Assembly: GCA_020628095.1 (NCBI GenBank)
Contig: JAHDFP010000003.1
Span: forward strand, 292,739 to 356,738
From: Saprospiraceae bacterium
Lineage (GTDB): Bacteria; Bacteroidota; Bacteroidia; Chitinophagales; Saprospiraceae
DNA length: 64,000 nucleotides
Reading direction: 5' to 3'
In this document: positions 1 through 9,376 of the stretch, one piece after another
How positions within the stretch are numbered: the first letter of the stretch is position 1
Layout of the letters: each line of letters opens with the position of its first letter
Position numbers and translations under genes: made by a program
Notes under the pieces: generated by a model
What the model saw: the letters and a program-made list of their open reading frames with translations, nothing else
What the model was told of the DNA's origin: nothing
Database searches by the model: none

Positions 1-57
1 ACTCAAGAAGATCACCACAGTTTAGCTTTGGTGGAAGACATCTTTTTGCAAGATTGA
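1..57 (+). CDS. 3' end of an unidentified protein (partial)
   Basis: An open frame runs from the first base to a TGA at 55-57 and ends in the residues LVEDIFLQD. Only 18 residues lie in the window, so the product cannot be named. A good intrinsic terminator follows 43 bases after the stop on the same strand, which supports a real gene ending here. Confidence 0.5.
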   Translation, partial: TQEDHHSLALVEDIFLQD

Positions 58-100
58 CGTATACACTAAAATAAATTTAGAAATTCTTAAATGATCAGCA

Positions 101-127
101 GCCTCGTCCTTTGGACGGGGCTTTTTT
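101..127 (+). terminator. Rho-independent terminator
   Basis: The arms GCCTCGTCC and GGACGGGGC form a 9-bp stem with one G-U type pair around a TTT loop, followed directly by six T. It closes the transcript of the partial gene at the window start. Confidence 0.8.
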
Positions 128-189
128 ATGTCAACCGTAGATGAATAATACTTTGTATAGCGACAACCATAATAAATCAATAGTCTTAG

Positions 190-197
190 TAGTTTTG
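190..197 (+). promoter_or_regulatory. Possible Bacteroidota -7 box
   Basis: TAGTTTTG matches the phylum consensus TAnnTTTG and lies 25 bases before the ATG of the LpxR-like gene, downstream of a terminator. No clear TTG-type -33 box is seen at the expected distance, so support is limited. Confidence 0.3.
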
Positions 198-222
198 AAT
201 AAGTATTAATAAGAAGGATTAT

Positions 223-1374
223 ATGCGTTTACTGTTTGGCTTTCTATTCTCATTGTCCATTTCTCTCCTAAATGGACAAGAAAAAGACATTAGTGGTTTT
301 GAATTTTCTATGGATCAGGATTACTTAGTGGACTTTGTAAGGAATGATAGCGTCTATTTAGAGGATAATTATGCAGTCAGCCTGCGCATAGGCCTATATG
401 GAGAATATGCAAACCATCCTTATCTGGGGCTTCCTTGGGTGAGAGAAAAAGCCGACGCTTTTCTCATAGATAAATTGATCCTGAGATCTGGTTTTTCTGA
501 AAATAGCCGATCCCACAATTTTGTATTCGTCGTCAATGGATTTTCGCCGCAACATATTTCTGATGAGATTCCAGAATTTGGAGAAGCGATAGATAATGGA
601 TATATGCTCGCCGATGATCGACCTTTTAGTTCTTTTACAGGATTCAGAAGTACACGTCGGATCGAGGGATTCAAAAGGTTTGTCCACTCAGCAATAGAAT
701 TAGATCTGGCTATTAGCACCTCATTTACCTTTGGTTTTGGTGGATTGGGTTTGGCTAAGGGCGTGGAGAATTTGTTTGGCAGTAGTCGACCTGATGGCAA
801 TCTATGGAGTCGTGATGAGAACAAATTATATCCGACTGGTCAACTCAACCCCGCGCCTTTACCAATGATGATGTATTCGATTTCTGCGGAAGCGGTCATA
901 TTTAGACCGATGGACAAAATTGTATTCCAGCTCAGACCAGAACTAAATCTCGGTTATTACACTAATCTCGGCATTGGCCTGGACATCGGTAAAGTTATGA
1001 ATGTAGAAAGACATGTCGATAACTTGTCATACACGGATACCAATAACCCTGGACTCATAGCGGTCAATAATGAATTTTTGTCACTGGCTATATCTGCTGG
1101 TCTTATGGCGAGAGTGATCGGATATAACCAACATCTGCAAGGATTCTTTAATAAAAATAGAGCGGATGACTACACCAGTACCATGCGTATTAATCGATTC
1201 TTATTAGAGGCTTATGTCGGAGTTAAGTTGCAATTTTTCAAAAAGATAGAAATTAACTTTTCTGTTAACAGAAGAACTCCTGAATTTAATACCGACTCTA
1301 ATGCCCAATTATCATGGGGAACATTAGGCGTAAAATATCTTATTGCACCAGAAGGCGAAGGATGTTATAATTAG
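223..1374 (+). CDS. LpxR-like lipid A deacylase family (DUF2219) outer-membrane protein
   Basis: The 383-residue product starts with a signal peptide (about residues 1-19, ending LLNGQ). It then alternates beta-strand-like segments and ends in strands rich in aromatic residues, as expected of an outer-membrane barrel. The segment D131-D-R-P-F-S-S-F resembles the DRPYAG signature of LpxR/DUF2219 proteins, and an early ND pair (41-42) before a strand recalls the family's N-terminal active-site region. LpxR removes the 3'-acyloxyacyl chain of lipid A at the outer membrane. The match is by motif and barrel character only. It stands alone between a terminator and the DCC gene, 76 bases away. It could be another DUF2219 barrel without deacylase activity. 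Confidence 0.55.
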   Translation: MRLLFGFLFSLSISLLNGQEKDISGFEFSMDQDYLVDFVRNDSVYLEDNYAVSLRIGLYGEYANHPYLGLPWVREKADAFLIDKLILRSGFSENSRSHNFVFVVNGFSPQHISDEIPEFGEAIDNGYMLADDRPFSSFTGFRSTRRIEGFKRFVHSAIELDLAISTSFTFGFGGLGLAKGVENLFGSSRPDGNLWSRDENKLYPTGQLNPAPLPMMMYSISAEAVIFRPMDKIVFQLRPELNLGYYTNLGIGLDIGKVMNVERHVDNLSYTDTNNPGLIAVNNEFLSLAISAGLMARVIGYNQHLQGFFNKNRADDYTSTMRINRFLLEAYVGVKLQFFKKIEINFSVNRRTPEFNTDSNAQLSWGTLGVKYLIAPEGEGCYN

Positions 1375-1450
1375 ATGGTACAAAGTAATAAGATCACTAT
1401 AAACAGAAGACCCGACTTTTCTGTTAGTATACAAAGCAATACATCTATAA

Positions 1451-1864
1451 TTGAATTCAAGATATAATGGTCCGATTGTTCTTTTTGATAGTGAATGCTT
1501 ACTCTGTTCCAGATCTATTCAACTTATCTTAGATAATGAACGATCAGAGGAATTATCTTTTGCGCCACTCAAGGGAAAAGTGGCGACCTCTTTGAACCTG
1601 AGTTTATCGGATGATAATACCTTACCAGATTCTATATTCCTATATCACGAAGGAAGATTATACACCGAAAGCACAGCAGCATTGATGATAACTAAATGGA
1701 TGAAAACACCTTATACTCTGCTGCAGTATTTACTTTGGCTTCCAGATTTTATTCGCAATCCCATATATCGGATTATTGCAAAAAACAGATACAAATGGTT
1801 TGGTAAAAATGATGGAAGCTGTATACTGCCCTCTTCGGATTTGAGCAACAGATTCTTTGATTAG
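1451..1864 (+). CDS. Thiol-disulfide oxidoreductase DCC family protein (DUF393)
   Basis: The 137-residue protein opens with the core GPIVLFDSECLLCSRSI, the D-x-x-C-x-x-C signature of the DCC/YuxK family. It continues with the usual LYTESTAAL segment and a C-terminal region holding RNPIYRIIAKNRYKWFG. The redox motif is complete (CLLC). The start is TTG: an in-frame TAA sits immediately before it and no ATG lies between it and the conserved strand. No signal peptide is seen, so it is probably cytoplasmic. The family's substrate is unknown. A symmetric terminator follows 12 bases after the stop. Confidence 0.8.
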   Translation: MNSRYNGPIVLFDSECLLCSRSIQLILDNERSEELSFAPLKGKVATSLNLSLSDDNTLPDSIFLYHEGRLYTESTAALMITKWMKTPYTLLQYLLWLPDFIRNPIYRIIAKNRYKWFGKNDGSCILPSSDLSNRFFD

Positions 1865-1876
1865 ATTCCAAAAAGA

Positions 1877-1911
1877 AAAGTGCTTAAGACGTCTGTTATC
1901 CTAAGCACTTT
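1877..1911. terminator. Bidirectional terminator between convergent genes
   Basis: AAAGTGCTTA and TAAGCACTTT form a perfect 10-bp stem with a 15-base loop. A-rich sequence on the left and T-rich on the right give a U tract in both directions, so it can end the DCC gene (+) and the 1938-2372 gene (-). Confidence 0.75.
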
Positions 1912-1937
1912 ATATTAATCTTAATAAGAAATACTGA

Positions 1938-2372
1938 TTAACCTAATAGGTTCTTAGCCTTATTAAGTAGATCACCAGCATTGCCTGATATCAGATTAGC
2001 GAGATTACTCAGATCAAATTCTTTGTCTGCCTCATCCGAAGAATGAAACTTTTCTTTAAGACTATTAATAAGATCTGGAGTCGTATTTTCAGCCTCAGCT
2101 GTTGCTTCCTCAGCAGACATTCCATTGTTCTGGAGGGCTTCTGTCATCTTTTGTTTTGCCTCACTGAATAATGAGTTAGATTCAAGATTTTCTCCAGAGA
2201 AAAGTGCTTGCACCTGATCTAGCCCACCGCTACCTAGTTTACTTTTAATAGATTCCATAATAGCACTTGCACCTTGCTCCGCTGCTGCCGAAGTAGCTTC
2301 ACCACTTAGTGCATTAGAAGCCATCTTTTGCATGAGCTTCTGCATCGCCATTCTTTTAAGACTTTCGAACAT
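1938..2372 (-). CDS. Hypothetical helical protein
   Basis: I do not recognise the family with certainty. The 144-residue product has no signal peptide or membrane segment. It is almost entirely helical by composition, rich in Ala, Glu, Ser, Lys and Met, with short glycine-bounded amphipathic helices (LLNKAKNLLG at the end). This composition recalls DUF937/YidB-like proteins, but no diagnostic motif is visible. It is monocistronic: a terminator lies beyond its stop and the molybdenum hydroxylase genes to its right end 81 bases upstream on the same strand. Confidence 0.65.
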   Translation of the reverse strand: MFESLKRMAMQKLMQKMASNALSGEATSAAAEQGASAIMESIKSKLGSGGLDQVQALFSGENLESNSLFSEAKQKMTEALQNNGMSAEEATAEAENTTPDLINSLKEKFHSSDEADKEFDLSNLANLISGNAGDLLNKAKNLLG

Positions 2373-2453
2373 GTATTTTTTGTTATTGCGTTAGTAATAC
2401 TATTAGGACGTGGACTAGGCGTCAAGTCACAAAGCCTTCTTCAACTGGCAAGA

Positions 2454-4622
2454 CTAAGTAAGATTCATAGGTAGCACGGTCAATCGTTTACCCGTCAATC
2501 TTCTTACTGCATTTCCTATCGCCGCTCCGATAGGTCCTAAAGGTGGTTCTCCCACGGCCATCGGCACATCAGCACCTTGTATAAGATGTATATCTATTTC
2601 CTCAGGAGTATCTTTCATCAATGCCATCTGGTATGCGCCGTAATTGATCGGTGATAATTCGTTGTCCTTGAGATCCATTTTTTCGAACATTGACGCACTT
2701 ATACCCATGCAGATACAACCTTCTACTTGTGCTCTGACCTGATCTGGATTGACAGCAATGCCACAGTCAAATGCCGCAGTTACTTTATGCACTTTTATTT
2801 TATTATTGATGATAGAGACCTCTGCGACTTGTGCACAAGGTGCTCCGACGTCTATAGATGCAGCTATACCCATCGCTCTGCCTTCTTTGACCTTATCGGT
2901 GTAGCCAGCCTTTTCTGCACATACTTGGATTACTTCCTTTATTCTTTTGCTATAAGGATTGTCATTAGTTAGATTATTTATACGCAAATCGACTGGACTT
3001 AGGCCCGACTTAAGGGCAATCTCATCTAGAAAACTCTCTATAGCAAAAGTGTTACAGAGTAAGCCCAGCGACCTCCAAAAACTAGTAGCAAATGGAAGGG
3101 TTACATGATGATATATCGCTCTATGATTAGGTATTCCATCGTACATAATAGAACCACCTCTTATTGATCCTATATCCGCCCTGAGCACAGTAGATGACAC
3201 ACCTGGATCTAAGGCAGAATTGAATAAAGTATCTCCGCTCGCAAAATGATGTTCTATACCGAGCAGTTTTCCATTTTCGGCTAATTTGGCTTTTAGTATA
3301 TGATGTGATGGTGGTCTGAAAGTGTCATTTTGAAACTCCTGAATTCTATCAAAGAAGCACTTAACGGGCTTACCGACGGCCTTAGATAAAAGCGCAGCTT
3401 GTATAGCATGTGGCGTATGTAGCCTTCTCCCAAATCCACCGCCCAAATAAGTCGATATTATATTGACATCTTCTGTTTTGATGCCTAAGGCTTTTGCAAC
3501 CTCATCTCTTGTTATTTTCGCTACTTGGGTAGATATTTTGATATCGACTTTTCCGTCTTTATAGTTGGCGACAGCACCATTGGGTTCCATTTGTGCATGA
3601 GCTCCTATAGGACTTCTAAACTCTAATTCCAGGATCTCACCATCTCCATCGATATCCTCTAGGGGCTTACCTTCTTTTTGTATCAATGTACGCGTACCAT
3701 TTCCGACGGTTATGGCAGCTTCTATATCGGCAAGACTCCAATCATTATTTTTGTCATAGTCGACTTTGATTTTTTTGCGAGCATTATCGGCTTCTACTTG
3801 GGAGCGTGCGACCACCGCTACAAAATCTTTTTCTTTTACTACCTTAACTACTCCAGGCATACTCTGTGCAGCGGATACGTCATAGTCTGAAATGGTCGCA
3901 TCTATAAGTTTAGGTCTGACCACTGAGCCATATAACATCTCTGGATATTCTGCATCTATACCGAATATCGGCGCACCAATAACTTTATCATGTAAGTCAA
4001 CACGGGGAATTGGTTTGCCTATATATCTAAAGTTCTTTGTCTTGAGAGCGGGCGCATCGGGTATTTCCCAGTCTGATACACCATCTACTACCTCACCGAA
4101 ACTTAATGTCTTCTCTCCAAAAGTAAATACGCCTGACTTTAGTTCTACTTTATCTATAGTGGCATTCAATTTTTTCGCAGCTTCTGATCTCAGCATCTCT
4201 CTCATCATCGCCGATAATTGTCTCAATGGTTGCCATAGACCAGAAATGGACATACTACCTCCTGTACTCATCTGATCGACGTTGCCCGATGCAGTGGTGG
4301 CGTGGACGACATTGATTCTGTCTATATCCACTTCTAGCTCTTCTGCCACCAACTGTGCCAGTCCTGTAAATGTGCCCTGTCCCATCTCCACTTTGGAGCT
4401 GTGAAGTATAATATTATTGGTAGGTGTAATTTCTAGCCATATAAGAGGGTTAGTATCTCCCATATAAGGTAGAATAACTTTTTCTCCATATTGGAATAAT
4501 TTCCTCCTTATCGGATTACGCATAGCCCAGCCTCCTATGATCATCAGCCCTAGCCCAGATCCAGCATATTTGAGAAATTTTCTACGCTTAGTTCCTTTCT
4601 TTTTTGTTTTATTTTCTGACAT
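2454..4622 (-). CDS. Molybdopterin-binding subunit of a Tat-exported xanthine dehydrogenase-family hydroxylase
   Basis: The 722-residue protein is of the xanthine oxidase/aldehyde oxidase family, closest in architecture to the isoquinoline 1-oxidoreductase beta (IorB) type. A twin-arginine leader (RRKFLK near residue 13, then a hydrophobic stretch) predicts folded export to the periplasm. Cofactor motifs are visible: GGGFGRRLHTPH, the FWRSLG loop, and near the C-terminus VGEPPLGPIGAAIGNA, which carries the presumed catalytic Glu. Such subunits hydroxylate aldehydes or N-heterocycles with water as oxygen donor. The substrate is unknown. The gene lies 9 bases downstream of its iron-sulfur partner and is paralogous to 15164-17311. 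There is no FAD subunit, so electrons probably go to a cytochrome or other periplasmic acceptor. Confidence 0.88.
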   Translation of the reverse strand: MSENKTKKKGTKRRKFLKYAGSGLGLMIIGGWAMRNPIRRKLFQYGEKVILPYMGDTNPLIWLEITPTNNIILHSSKVEMGQGTFTGLAQLVAEELEVDIDRINVVHATTASGNVDQMSTGGSMSISGLWQPLRQLSAMMREMLRSEAAKKLNATIDKVELKSGVFTFGEKTLSFGEVVDGVSDWEIPDAPALKTKNFRYIGKPIPRVDLHDKVIGAPIFGIDAEYPEMLYGSVVRPKLIDATISDYDVSAAQSMPGVVKVVKEKDFVAVVARSQVEADNARKKIKVDYDKNNDWSLADIEAAITVGNGTRTLIQKEGKPLEDIDGDGEILELEFRSPIGAHAQMEPNGAVANYKDGKVDIKISTQVAKITRDEVAKALGIKTEDVNIISTYLGGGFGRRLHTPHAIQAALLSKAVGKPVKCFFDRIQEFQNDTFRPPSHHILKAKLAENGKLLGIEHHFASGDTLFNSALDPGVSSTVLRADIGSIRGGSIMYDGIPNHRAIYHHVTLPFATSFWRSLGLLCNTFAIESFLDEIALKSGLSPVDLRINNLTNDNPYSKRIKEVIQVCAEKAGYTDKVKEGRAMGIAASIDVGAPCAQVAEVSIINNKIKVHKVTAAFDCGIAVNPDQVRAQVEGCICMGISASMFEKMDLKDNELSPINYGAYQMALMKDTPEEIDIHLIQGADVPMAVGEPPLGPIGAAIGNAVRRLTGKRLTVLPMNLT

Positions 4623-4631
4623 CTGATTTGC

Positions 4632-5105
4632 TTAGGATGATTGTTGATTATTGATTTCCGCCGCTCTTTTGATGGCTTTACGCATTCTATAATAGGTCGC
4701 ACACCGACATACATTGATTATATTTTCGTCTATATCCTGATCTGTCGGATTGGGTATTTCTTTGAGCATTGCCGCAGTCGCCATCATGAACCCTGGCTGG
4801 CAATAACCACACTGCGGTACGATCTCTTCCTTCCATGCCTGCTGGACTGGGTGTAGCTGACCATCCTTGGAGAGACCTTCTATCGTTGTTATTTCCTTAC
4901 CTTCTGCCATCTGCACTGGATAAGAGCATGACCTGACTGCTTCTCCATCGACATGCAGCGTACATGCCCCACAGGCTGCCATACCACAACCGAATTTAGT
5001 TCCTTTGAGGTTGAGTCCATCTCTTATGGCCCATAGTAATGGAGAGTTGCCATCAGAGACCTCTACTGACTTGAGTTCTCCGTTTATTCTGAATGATATA
5101 GTCAT
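4632..5105 (-). CDS. (2Fe-2S)-binding small subunit of molybdenum hydroxylase
   Basis: The 157-residue protein has the two-cluster layout of the family. An N-terminal plant-ferredoxin-like domain carries FGCGMAACGACTLHVDG followed by a fourth Cys in RSCSYP. A helical domain carries QCGYCQPG and, about 30 residues later, VCRCATYYRMRKA. It passes electrons from the molybdenum site of the downstream subunit. No leader is present, so it would be co-exported with the Tat-tagged partner. The usual CRCGTY is CRCATY here, a mild variant. It is first in a two-gene operon. Confidence 0.9.
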   Translation of the reverse strand: MTISFRINGELKSVEVSDGNSPLLWAIRDGLNLKGTKFGCGMAACGACTLHVDGEAVRSCSYPVQMAEGKEITTIEGLSKDGQLHPVQQAWKEEIVPQCGYCQPGFMMATAAMLKEIPNPTDQDIDENIINVCRCATYYRMRKAIKRAAEINNQQSS

Positions 5106-5224
5106 ATTTTATTGCTTTTGACCTCTATTAATCGATGCTCAACAAGATAATTATTATTGCATAGAATAAGCGATACTATATTAGATAAAAGAGGACATTC
5201 GATTGATCTTAGGTATATTTGATT

Positions 5225-6367
5225 ATGATAAGATTTCTTTTGATAATCTTGATTTTCTTTGGCTATGTATCGAGTCAAGCTCAGTTGAGCGATAGCAGTG
5301 CCGTGTATCTTTTGACATGTCGGCCTGGAGATGATCCAGAGAATCTTTTCGGACATACGGCCATTCAGATCATAGATCAGGAATATGAAAAAAACGAAAT
5401 CTATAATTATGGACTTTTTTCATTTGACCAACCTAATTTCGTTTCCAAGTTTCTAAGAGGCAAATTATTGTACAGCTTAGGCATTCAGTCACAAGCTGGA
5501 TTCGAGCACAATTATCATAGTCAAAAAAGATCCGTCGTCCGTCAAAAATTAAATTACACCATAGAACAAAAAAATAATATCTATAAGACGCTAAGAGAAA
5601 ATTACAAAAAAGAGAATCGCGATTATCTCTATGATTTTTTCTTTGATAATTGCTCTACTCGGCCGCGTGATATTTTGCTTAATACGACCCCAGGGGTGTC
5701 AGAAAATAATTTTAATGAAGGGGACAAAACCTTTCGTAATCTGCTAGACGAATTTACCTATCCACATCCTTGGACAGACTTTGGTATTGATCTAATCATA
5801 GGAAAGATAGCCGATAAAAAGTCTAATAACAGAGAACGTATGTTCTTACCGCAATATCTATATACGGCTGTCAAAAAAGCGGATATAAATGGTCAGAAGC
5901 TGGAAGAAAGAGATGACCTATTGGTCGACTACGAAGGAGTCCATCGAGCAAGACAACACAGACCATTTTTTACGCCCGTATTATTTTTTGGCTTGCTGCT
6001 TTTAATAGAATTATTGATTTTTCTCTATGGCAGAAAAAGACACTTTGGATTGGTAAAAATCTATGATAAAGTGTGGTATTTAGTCCTTGGAATAAGTGGG
6101 CTTATTATATTATTCATGTGGTTTGGCACAGACCACATTGCTACCAAGCAAAACCTTAATGCAATATGGCTTAATCCTTTATTCTTTCTTATAGTAATTA
6201 TTAGCAGAAGATGGATTAATATATTACTTATAGGATGCTTATGTGCTGCCTTGTTGGTCGCAGCTTTATTTCAAGAGTTTCATGTGGCTGGCTTGATTAT
6301 TATTTGTACGACCCTCCTTAGATTAATAAGAAATATTGCTTCCTCGCATAATGCGAATCTTTCATAG
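5225..6367 (+). CDS. DUF4105 domain-containing membrane protein
   Basis: A signal peptide (about residues 1-20) precedes a DUF4105 domain with the hallmark segments DPENLFGHTAIQI and FFDNCSTRPRDIL; the conserved His and Cys suggest a cysteine-peptidase-like fold. The C-terminal 130 residues contain about four hydrophobic helices, so the domain is held at the membrane facing the periplasm. DUF4105 proteins are common in Bacteroidota and their reaction is not settled. I chose the ATG at 5225 over an in-frame TTG two codons earlier. It is divergent from the molybdenum hydroxylase operon and 63 bases before the next gene. Confidence 0.8.
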   Translation: MIRFLLIILIFFGYVSSQAQLSDSSAVYLLTCRPGDDPENLFGHTAIQIIDQEYEKNEIYNYGLFSFDQPNFVSKFLRGKLLYSLGIQSQAGFEHNYHSQKRSVVRQKLNYTIEQKNNIYKTLRENYKKENRDYLYDFFFDNCSTRPRDILLNTTPGVSENNFNEGDKTFRNLLDEFTYPHPWTDFGIDLIIGKIADKKSNNRERMFLPQYLYTAVKKADINGQKLEERDDLLVDYEGVHRARQHRPFFTPVLFFGLLLLIELLIFLYGRKRHFGLVKIYDKVWYLVLGISGLIILFMWFGTDHIATKQNLNAIWLNPLFFLIVIISRRWINILLIGCLCAALLVAALFQEFHVAGLIIICTTLLRLIRNIASSHNANLS

Positions 6368-6430
6368 GCTATAATATTTCTTTCTCAATAGGTCACGGCA
6401 AAAATTCATAACTTACGACAAAGTTAGATC

Positions 6431-8974
6431 ATGCGAATTGCAATTATTATTTCATTCCTTTTGATACAGGTTTCCGTCTTTTCTCAAAGTAGGTTGCCAT
6501 TTCAAAACAATGAAATACTACCTCCTCAACTTCATAATTCATCGTATAATGATATTTGCGACTACCTAGATACCTACTTCGAAGAGAACAAAATAGAATA
6601 TGATGAGCAAGGCCGCATCATTGACAACAACTATCTGAAATACCAAAGATGGAAGCATAATTGGCATCATAGGTTGACAGATGGAGATTTCCCTACATTA
6701 GAATTTGAGGATGGACTCATCCATGAGAAAATAAAACTGATCAAAACTCATAAGCCTTACAAATCAGATGAGGTTTGGAAGCCAAGAGGTCCGTTTAAGA
6801 GATCAGGACTATATTGGGGAATGGGACGGGTTATGGCCATTGATTTTCATCCTACGGATGAAAATACATATTGGGTAGGCGCGGCTAAAGGTGGAATCTG
6901 GAAAACAGAAGACGGTGGACAAACTTATACATCCATAGGTGACCAATTACCCTTCAATAGTGTAACTAACCTTGTCGTTGATAAAGAAGACCCAGACCAT
7001 ATTTTGATTACCTTAGGCGATAGATGGGGATGGTGGGAATACAGCATCGGCATATACCAAACTTTTGACGGAGGCGAAAACTGGGAACCGACTAATTTCA
7101 CTTTTGACCTAGCTAATCAGTGGACGATTTTTGACATGCAAGCCAGTCCTGTTAACTCTAAGAAAATATATGCTGCATCCGCGGACGGACTTTATATATC
7201 TAATGATGGATCGAATTTCGATAAGATCGAATCTATAGAATTTCCAGAACCATCTTTCTCAGCAACATACCCACGTCAGATTGCCTTTCATCCCACAGAT
7301 GACAATGTGGCTTATGTATCGTGGTTTAGTTACTGGGATAATCTCAGTAGTATCTTTAGGACAGAGGATGGAGGAGAAACCTGGACTAATGTTACCGACT
7401 TCGATGTACAATCGAGAATTTTTATTTCTTTAGCAACAACTCCTGTAAATCCAGATAAGCTAGTCGCCAAATTTGATGAAGATGGTCGTCGATTCGTCAG
7501 AATATCTAATGACAAAGGAAACACATGGATAGACCAACCCGACCACAATGAGATGGATGGCAACCTGATCTATCTTTCGCCGACGATAGAGGATAGAATC
7601 TACTCAGGTTACTTTTATATTTGGGGATCTGGCGACAATGGAGTAACCTTCAATAAAATATCTGCTTGGGATATTAATAACGTCCATGTCGACCAATGGT
7701 ACATCAGGCATAACCCCTTGAACAATATGCTCTACTGGTGCAACGATGGTGGAGTGTATTCTTACGAAGAGGAAAGTGACGTATGGACAGAATTAAATAA
7801 TACTCTGGCGATAACACAAGTCTATGATATGTCCGTATCACAGAATGTACCAGAGTTCATGATTATGGGGTCTCAAGACAACGGAGGAGCCAGATATAAT
7901 TTTTTCTCAGACGAATGGGAAAACACCAACGGAGGAGATGGTATGACTAATGCCATGAATCCTTTGGATTTTAAAAATTTCTATTCTACCTATGTGCTAG
8001 GTCAGGCTATGTACAGAACGCGCAATAGTTGGTTTACTGTAGAAGAAATACAAGATAATATACCAGAAGGATGGAAGGGAGAAGCAGATTGGTTATCTCC
8101 ATTTTGCCTTAATCCTTTAGAACCCGAGCACTTATTTGCCGTGTCCAAAAATGTTTATCATTCTAAGGACCAAGGCGATACTTGGCAATTATTGGCTGAA
8201 GACATTCTATTTGGTAATAACGGAAGAAAAATAGAGGTGTCTCCAGCAGACGGACAGACAGTCGTAACGATAGGAAGTGAACTAATATCTGTGAGCCAAG
8301 ATTATGGCTTGTCCTGGCGAGAATATGACATACCCGATAACAATAATAATATCACTAATATAGATTTAGACCCAACTGATGCAGGTCGAATGTGGGCCAC
8401 TACTGGAGGATTTGCCGATGGAAAAAAACTGTATGTATCAGAGGACTATGGAGAAACATGGGCTAACTTATCATATAATCTTCCTAATATTCCAGCACTA
8501 TGCGTACTATACGATGAGGTGGAGAATAAATTATATCTCGGAACGGAAATCGGTATGTACATCTCAGATGCTGACGAAATAAAATGGGAGTATATGACTA
8601 ACGGACTTCCATTTACTCAGGTCAATGATCTCGAATTACAAGTGGATACGCGTAAGCTATTTGCCGCTACTTATGGAAGAGGTATATATGAACTACAGCT
8701 AGGAGACGGAGCTGTAACTTCTACAGAGTCTCTTGATACAAATGAAAACGGAACATACTATCCAAATCCTTCATCTGACATAGTCACAATAAATAACAAT
8801 GACGACATGATTAATCACGTTCAGATATATAATATTCATGGTAAACTTGTCATAGAAAAACATGGAGCTATTAAACAAATAAATACCGATAATCTATCCA
8901 CGGGGATTTATACAATATTTCTATTTCAAAAAGATGATTCAACCAAATCAAATAAATTAGTTATTAGTCGATAA
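6431..8974 (+). CDS. T9SS-secreted sortilin/VPS10-like beta-propeller protein (Asp-box repeats)
   Basis: The 847-residue protein has a signal peptide (residues 1-18). Its beta-propeller is marked by seven Asp-box-like motifs of the form S/T-x-D-x-G-x-T-W, for example TEDGGQTY, TFDGGENW, TEDGGETW, SNDKGNTW, SKDQGDTW, SQDYGLSW and SEDYGETW. The last ~75 residues (YYPNPSSDIVTI to KLVISR) are a type A T9SS sorting domain, which is cleaved on secretion while the protein is released or attached to the cell surface. Related VPS10/sialidase-like proteins include surface binding proteins and exo-hydrolases, but no catalytic set is visible. The stop codon overlaps the start of the next gene (TAATG), indicating translational coupling. 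Confidence 0.82.
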   Translation: MRIAIIISFLLIQVSVFSQSRLPFQNNEILPPQLHNSSYNDICDYLDTYFEENKIEYDEQGRIIDNNYLKYQRWKHNWHHRLTDGDFPTLEFEDGLIHEKIKLIKTHKPYKSDEVWKPRGPFKRSGLYWGMGRVMAIDFHPTDENTYWVGAAKGGIWKTEDGGQTYTSIGDQLPFNSVTNLVVDKEDPDHILITLGDRWGWWEYSIGIYQTFDGGENWEPTNFTFDLANQWTIFDMQASPVNSKKIYAASADGLYISNDGSNFDKIESIEFPEPSFSATYPRQIAFHPTDDNVAYVSWFSYWDNLSSIFRTEDGGETWTNVTDFDVQSRIFISLATTPVNPDKLVAKFDEDGRRFVRISNDKGNTWIDQPDHNEMDGNLIYLSPTIEDRIYSGYFYIWGSGDNGVTFNKISAWDINNVHVDQWYIRHNPLNNMLYWCNDGGVYSYEEESDVWTELNNTLAITQVYDMSVSQNVPEFMIMGSQDNGGARYNFFSDEWENTNGGDGMTNAMNPLDFKNFYSTYVLGQAMYRTRNSWFTVEEIQDNIPEGWKGEADWLSPFCLNPLEPEHLFAVSKNVYHSKDQGDTWQLLAEDILFGNNGRKIEVSPADGQTVVTIGSELISVSQDYGLSWREYDIPDNNNNITNIDLDPTDAGRMWATTGGFADGKKLYVSEDYGETWANLSYNLPNIPALCVLYDEVENKLYLGTEIGMYISDADEIKWEYMTNGLPFTQVNDLELQVDTRKLFAATYGRGIYELQLGDGAVTSTESLDTNENGTYYPNPSSDIVTINNNDDMINHVQIYNIHGKLVIEKHGAIKQINTDNLSTGIYTIFLFQKDDSTKSNKLVISR

Positions 8975-9357
8975 TGGTCAATTATATTTTTACTATCACA
9001 TTACTTTTCAGTTCCTTTCTATTTTCATGTAAGCATAATCATGCGCCACCCTCAGAAACGCTACAGAAGGCCTTTGAGATTCAAAAGGAAGCCTTGGCTG
9101 ACTTGAAATATTTGGATGTCATGATTGATAAGTTACCAGCAGAGGTGCAGTCCTCATTCACGGCTAAGAAAAAATTATGGCAGGATGGCATGATAGAAAT
9201 AGAAGGTATGGACCATGACCATAGCCAATGTGATGGAGATCATTCCAAGAAAAGATTTAGCATTCCAGACGAAGACATGCTTATAGCCCAGAAAGAGTGG
9301 CGAGATAGTATAGTGTCTCTTAAAAATCAAATCATGAATAGTCTAAAGAGTGAATAA
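8974..9357 (+). CDS. Small His-rich lipoprotein
   Basis: The 127-residue product has a lipoprotein signal peptide with lipobox FLFSC (Cys 19). A helical mature part follows, with a His/Asp cluster near the middle (MDHDHSQCDGDHSKK) that could bind a transition metal. The family is not recognised. The start codon overlaps the stop of the propeller protein by one base, so the two are co-translated. The lipoprotein may help surface display or metal loading of its neighbour (inference). Confidence 0.7.
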   Translation: MVNYIFTITLLFSSFLFSCKHNHAPPSETLQKAFEIQKEALADLKYLDVMIDKLPAEVQSSFTAKKKLWQDGMIEIEGMDHDHSQCDGDHSKKRFSIPDEDMLIAQKEWRDSIVSLKNQIMNSLKSE

Positions 9358-9376
9358 ACAATTAATATCCATATAA

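Noticed and set aside
145-157. ATAATACTTTGTAT string upstream of the LpxR-like gene, also near 42412 before the EF-G-like gene
   Set aside because: It resembles the TAnnTTTG box but is one base short and has no paired -33 element; shared AT-rich sequence could explain it.
3892-4275. Plus-strand ORF opposite the molybdenum hydroxylase subunit
   Set aside because: It is a shadow of a conserved gene with no start signal and low-complexity translation.
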